Assembly: GCA_964036665.1 (NCBI GenBank)
Contig: OZ038532.1
Coordinates: forward strand, 15,952,537-16,016,536
DNA length: 64,000 bases
Source: Gordius sp. MW1
Lineage: Eukaryota; Nematomorpha; Gordioida; Gordea; Gordiidae
Direction of reading: 5' to 3'
In this document: positions 63,001 through 64,000 of the stretch, piece after piece
Layout of the letters: every line of letters starts with the position of its first letter
Position numbering within the stretch: the first letter of the stretch is position 1
The notes under the pieces: generated by a model
What the model was told of the DNA's origin: nothing
Seen by the model: only the letters and a program-made list of their open reading frames with translations
Database searches by the model: none
Program-made: the position numbers and the translations under genes

Positions 63001-64000
63001 AACGTGAGTGTTTAATTTTTCAAAAATGCACTATGCGATCATGATTTCAAAGTAACATTTCTCTGATTCTGATAAATTTTTACTTGGGATCATAGAAACC
63101 ACGTCTGAAAACGACAACTTTCATCGGATGAATACGGTTCAAAGAAAAATATGTGAAAAATTTTGAGGTAAAAATATTAATTTTTTTCGATTCTATGTGA
63201 AAGAGCATAAAAATATATATAAAAGTAAGCCAATTTGAGAATCCTATTATCCTCGATTGACTTCCGAAAAGAGGTTTTAAGCTGCAAGAACGATCATTTT
63301 AACAAAAGACAACGTTTTATTGTTGCGATTAGTTCGTTGTATCGCAACGTGAGTGTTTAATTTTTCAAAAATGCACTATGCGATCATGATTTCAAAGTAA
63401 CATTTCTCTGATTCTGATAAATTTTTACTTGGGATCATAGAAACCACGTCTGAAAACGACAACTTTCATCGGATGAATACGGTTCAAAGAAAAATATGTG
63501 AAAAATTTTGAGGTAAAAATATTTTTTTTTTTTTCAATTCTATGTGAAAGAGCATGAAAAATATATAAAAGTAATCCAATTTGAGAATCCTATTATCCTC
63601 GATTGACTTCCGAAAAGAGGTTTTAAGCTGCGAGAACGATCATTTTAACAAAAGACAACGTTTTATTGTTGCGATTAGTTTGTTGTATCGCAACGTGAGT
63701 GCTTAATTTTTGAAAATGGCTCTATGCGATCATGATTTCAAAGTAATAGTTTTCAGATTCTGATAAATTTTTACTTGGGATCATAGAAACCACGTCTGAA
63801 AACGATATCTTTCATCGGATGAATACGGTTCAAAGAAAAATATGTGAAAAATTTTGAGGTAAAAATATTAATTTTTTTCGATTCTATGTGAAAGAGCATG
63901 AAAAAATATATAAAAGTAAGCTAATTTGAGAATCCTATTATCCTCGATTGACTTCCGAAAAGAGGTTTTAAGCTGCGAGAACTATCATTTTGACAAAAGA
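60050..64000 (+). repeat. 2068-bp higher-order repeat, two copies, open at window end
   Basis: Six-monomer spacing. The markers GTTGTATGGCAACG (60236/62304), TATGTGTAAATTTTG (60396/62464), GATCAAGATTTTG (60626/62694), TTAGTTCGTTG (61262/63330), a 13-base T run (61454-61466 and 63522-63534) and GATATCTTTC (61736/63804) all lie 2068 bp apart. The second copy is still matching the first at base 64000, so the true end is outside. Near-identity suggests a recent event. Confidence 0.88.

Larger units (their letters stand above)
39377..64000 (+). repeat. Satellite array, segment 4 (about 71-72 units to the window end)
   Basis: Continuous head-to-tail monomers with no foreign insertion. Sub-regions differ in their prevailing variants: 39.4-43.3 kb resembles the MITE region; 43.3-54.1 kb has many TCAAAAATGCAC units followed by GCATACGTTTGAAAG; 47.3-60 kb has units with ACCACATCTG; 55.8-64 kb returns to AACATTTCTCTG and AACGATCATTTTAAC units as seen in the first 27 kb. 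Small deletions are common and shared between copies, such as TCCTTGACTTCC (12 bp lost) and GAGGTAATTTATT (5 bp lost). The array runs out of the window without a boundary. No gene is present. Confidence 0.96.

Noticed and set aside
1-64000. CRISPR array or other prokaryotic repeat system
   Set aside because: The unit is ten times longer than a CRISPR repeat plus spacer, there are no unique spacers, and no cas or other coding genes occur in 64 kb.
1-64000. Inverted or palindromic arrangement of satellite blocks
   Set aside because: All landmarks read in the same orientation throughout; no switch of strand was seen.

Overview
This window is a single head-to-tail satellite DNA array from base 1 to base 64000. 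The repeat unit is about 344-345 bp, AT-rich (roughly 70% A+T by eye), and repeated about 183 times in one orientation. No unique flanking DNA is reached at either edge. The only other sequence consists of three copies of one 282-bp non-autonomous DNA transposon (MITE). I find no credible protein gene, tRNA, rRNA, CRISPR array or prokaryotic operon. This points to eukaryotic constitutive heterochromatin (centromeric, pericentromeric, subtelomeric, sex- or B-chromosome). The AT-rich satellite and the cut-and-paste MITE would suit an insect or other invertebrate, but the sequence alone does not fix the organism.

Monomer anatomy, in the register that starts at base 1 (TCTGATAAAT): a variable 5' module (GGGATCATAG or TTTATCATCG types); a block with GAATACGG or GCATACGG variants; an A/T-tract region; a nearly invariant TATA-box-like TATATAAAAG; a conserved middle; a dyad, GTTGCGAT - 11 nt - ATCGCAAC, at monomer positions about 255-281; and a variable 3' module. 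Variants of the 3' module are linked to variants of the next 5' module, which makes longer higher-order repeats recognisable.

Layout: 1-27.3 kb holds two diverged copies of a block of more than 10 kb (about 1.0-12.2 and 12.4-27.3 kb), the second containing a 2754-bp tandem duplication at 20.2-25.7 kb. From 27.3 to 33.6 kb a different monomer mix dominates (GTGCTGAATT type), with a 2071-bp duplication. From 33.4 to 43.1 kb lie the three MITE-bearing monomers and nested duplications at spacings of 5411 and 4085 bp. From 43.3 to 54.1 kb a roughly 4.4-kb segment, itself containing a 1358-bp doublet, occurs twice at a spacing of 6448 bp. From 54 to 64 kb there are 1378-bp and 2068-bp duplications; the last runs off the window end.

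The main biological story is structural. One transposon inserted once into one satellite monomer, with its 8-bp target duplication equal to one arm of the monomer dyad. It was then multiplied as a passenger by satellite unequal exchange or conversion, and copy 3 is a visible mosaic of copies 1 and 2. Open reading frames of 60-127 codons seen here are by-products of repeat variants lacking a stop codon and are not annotated as genes.
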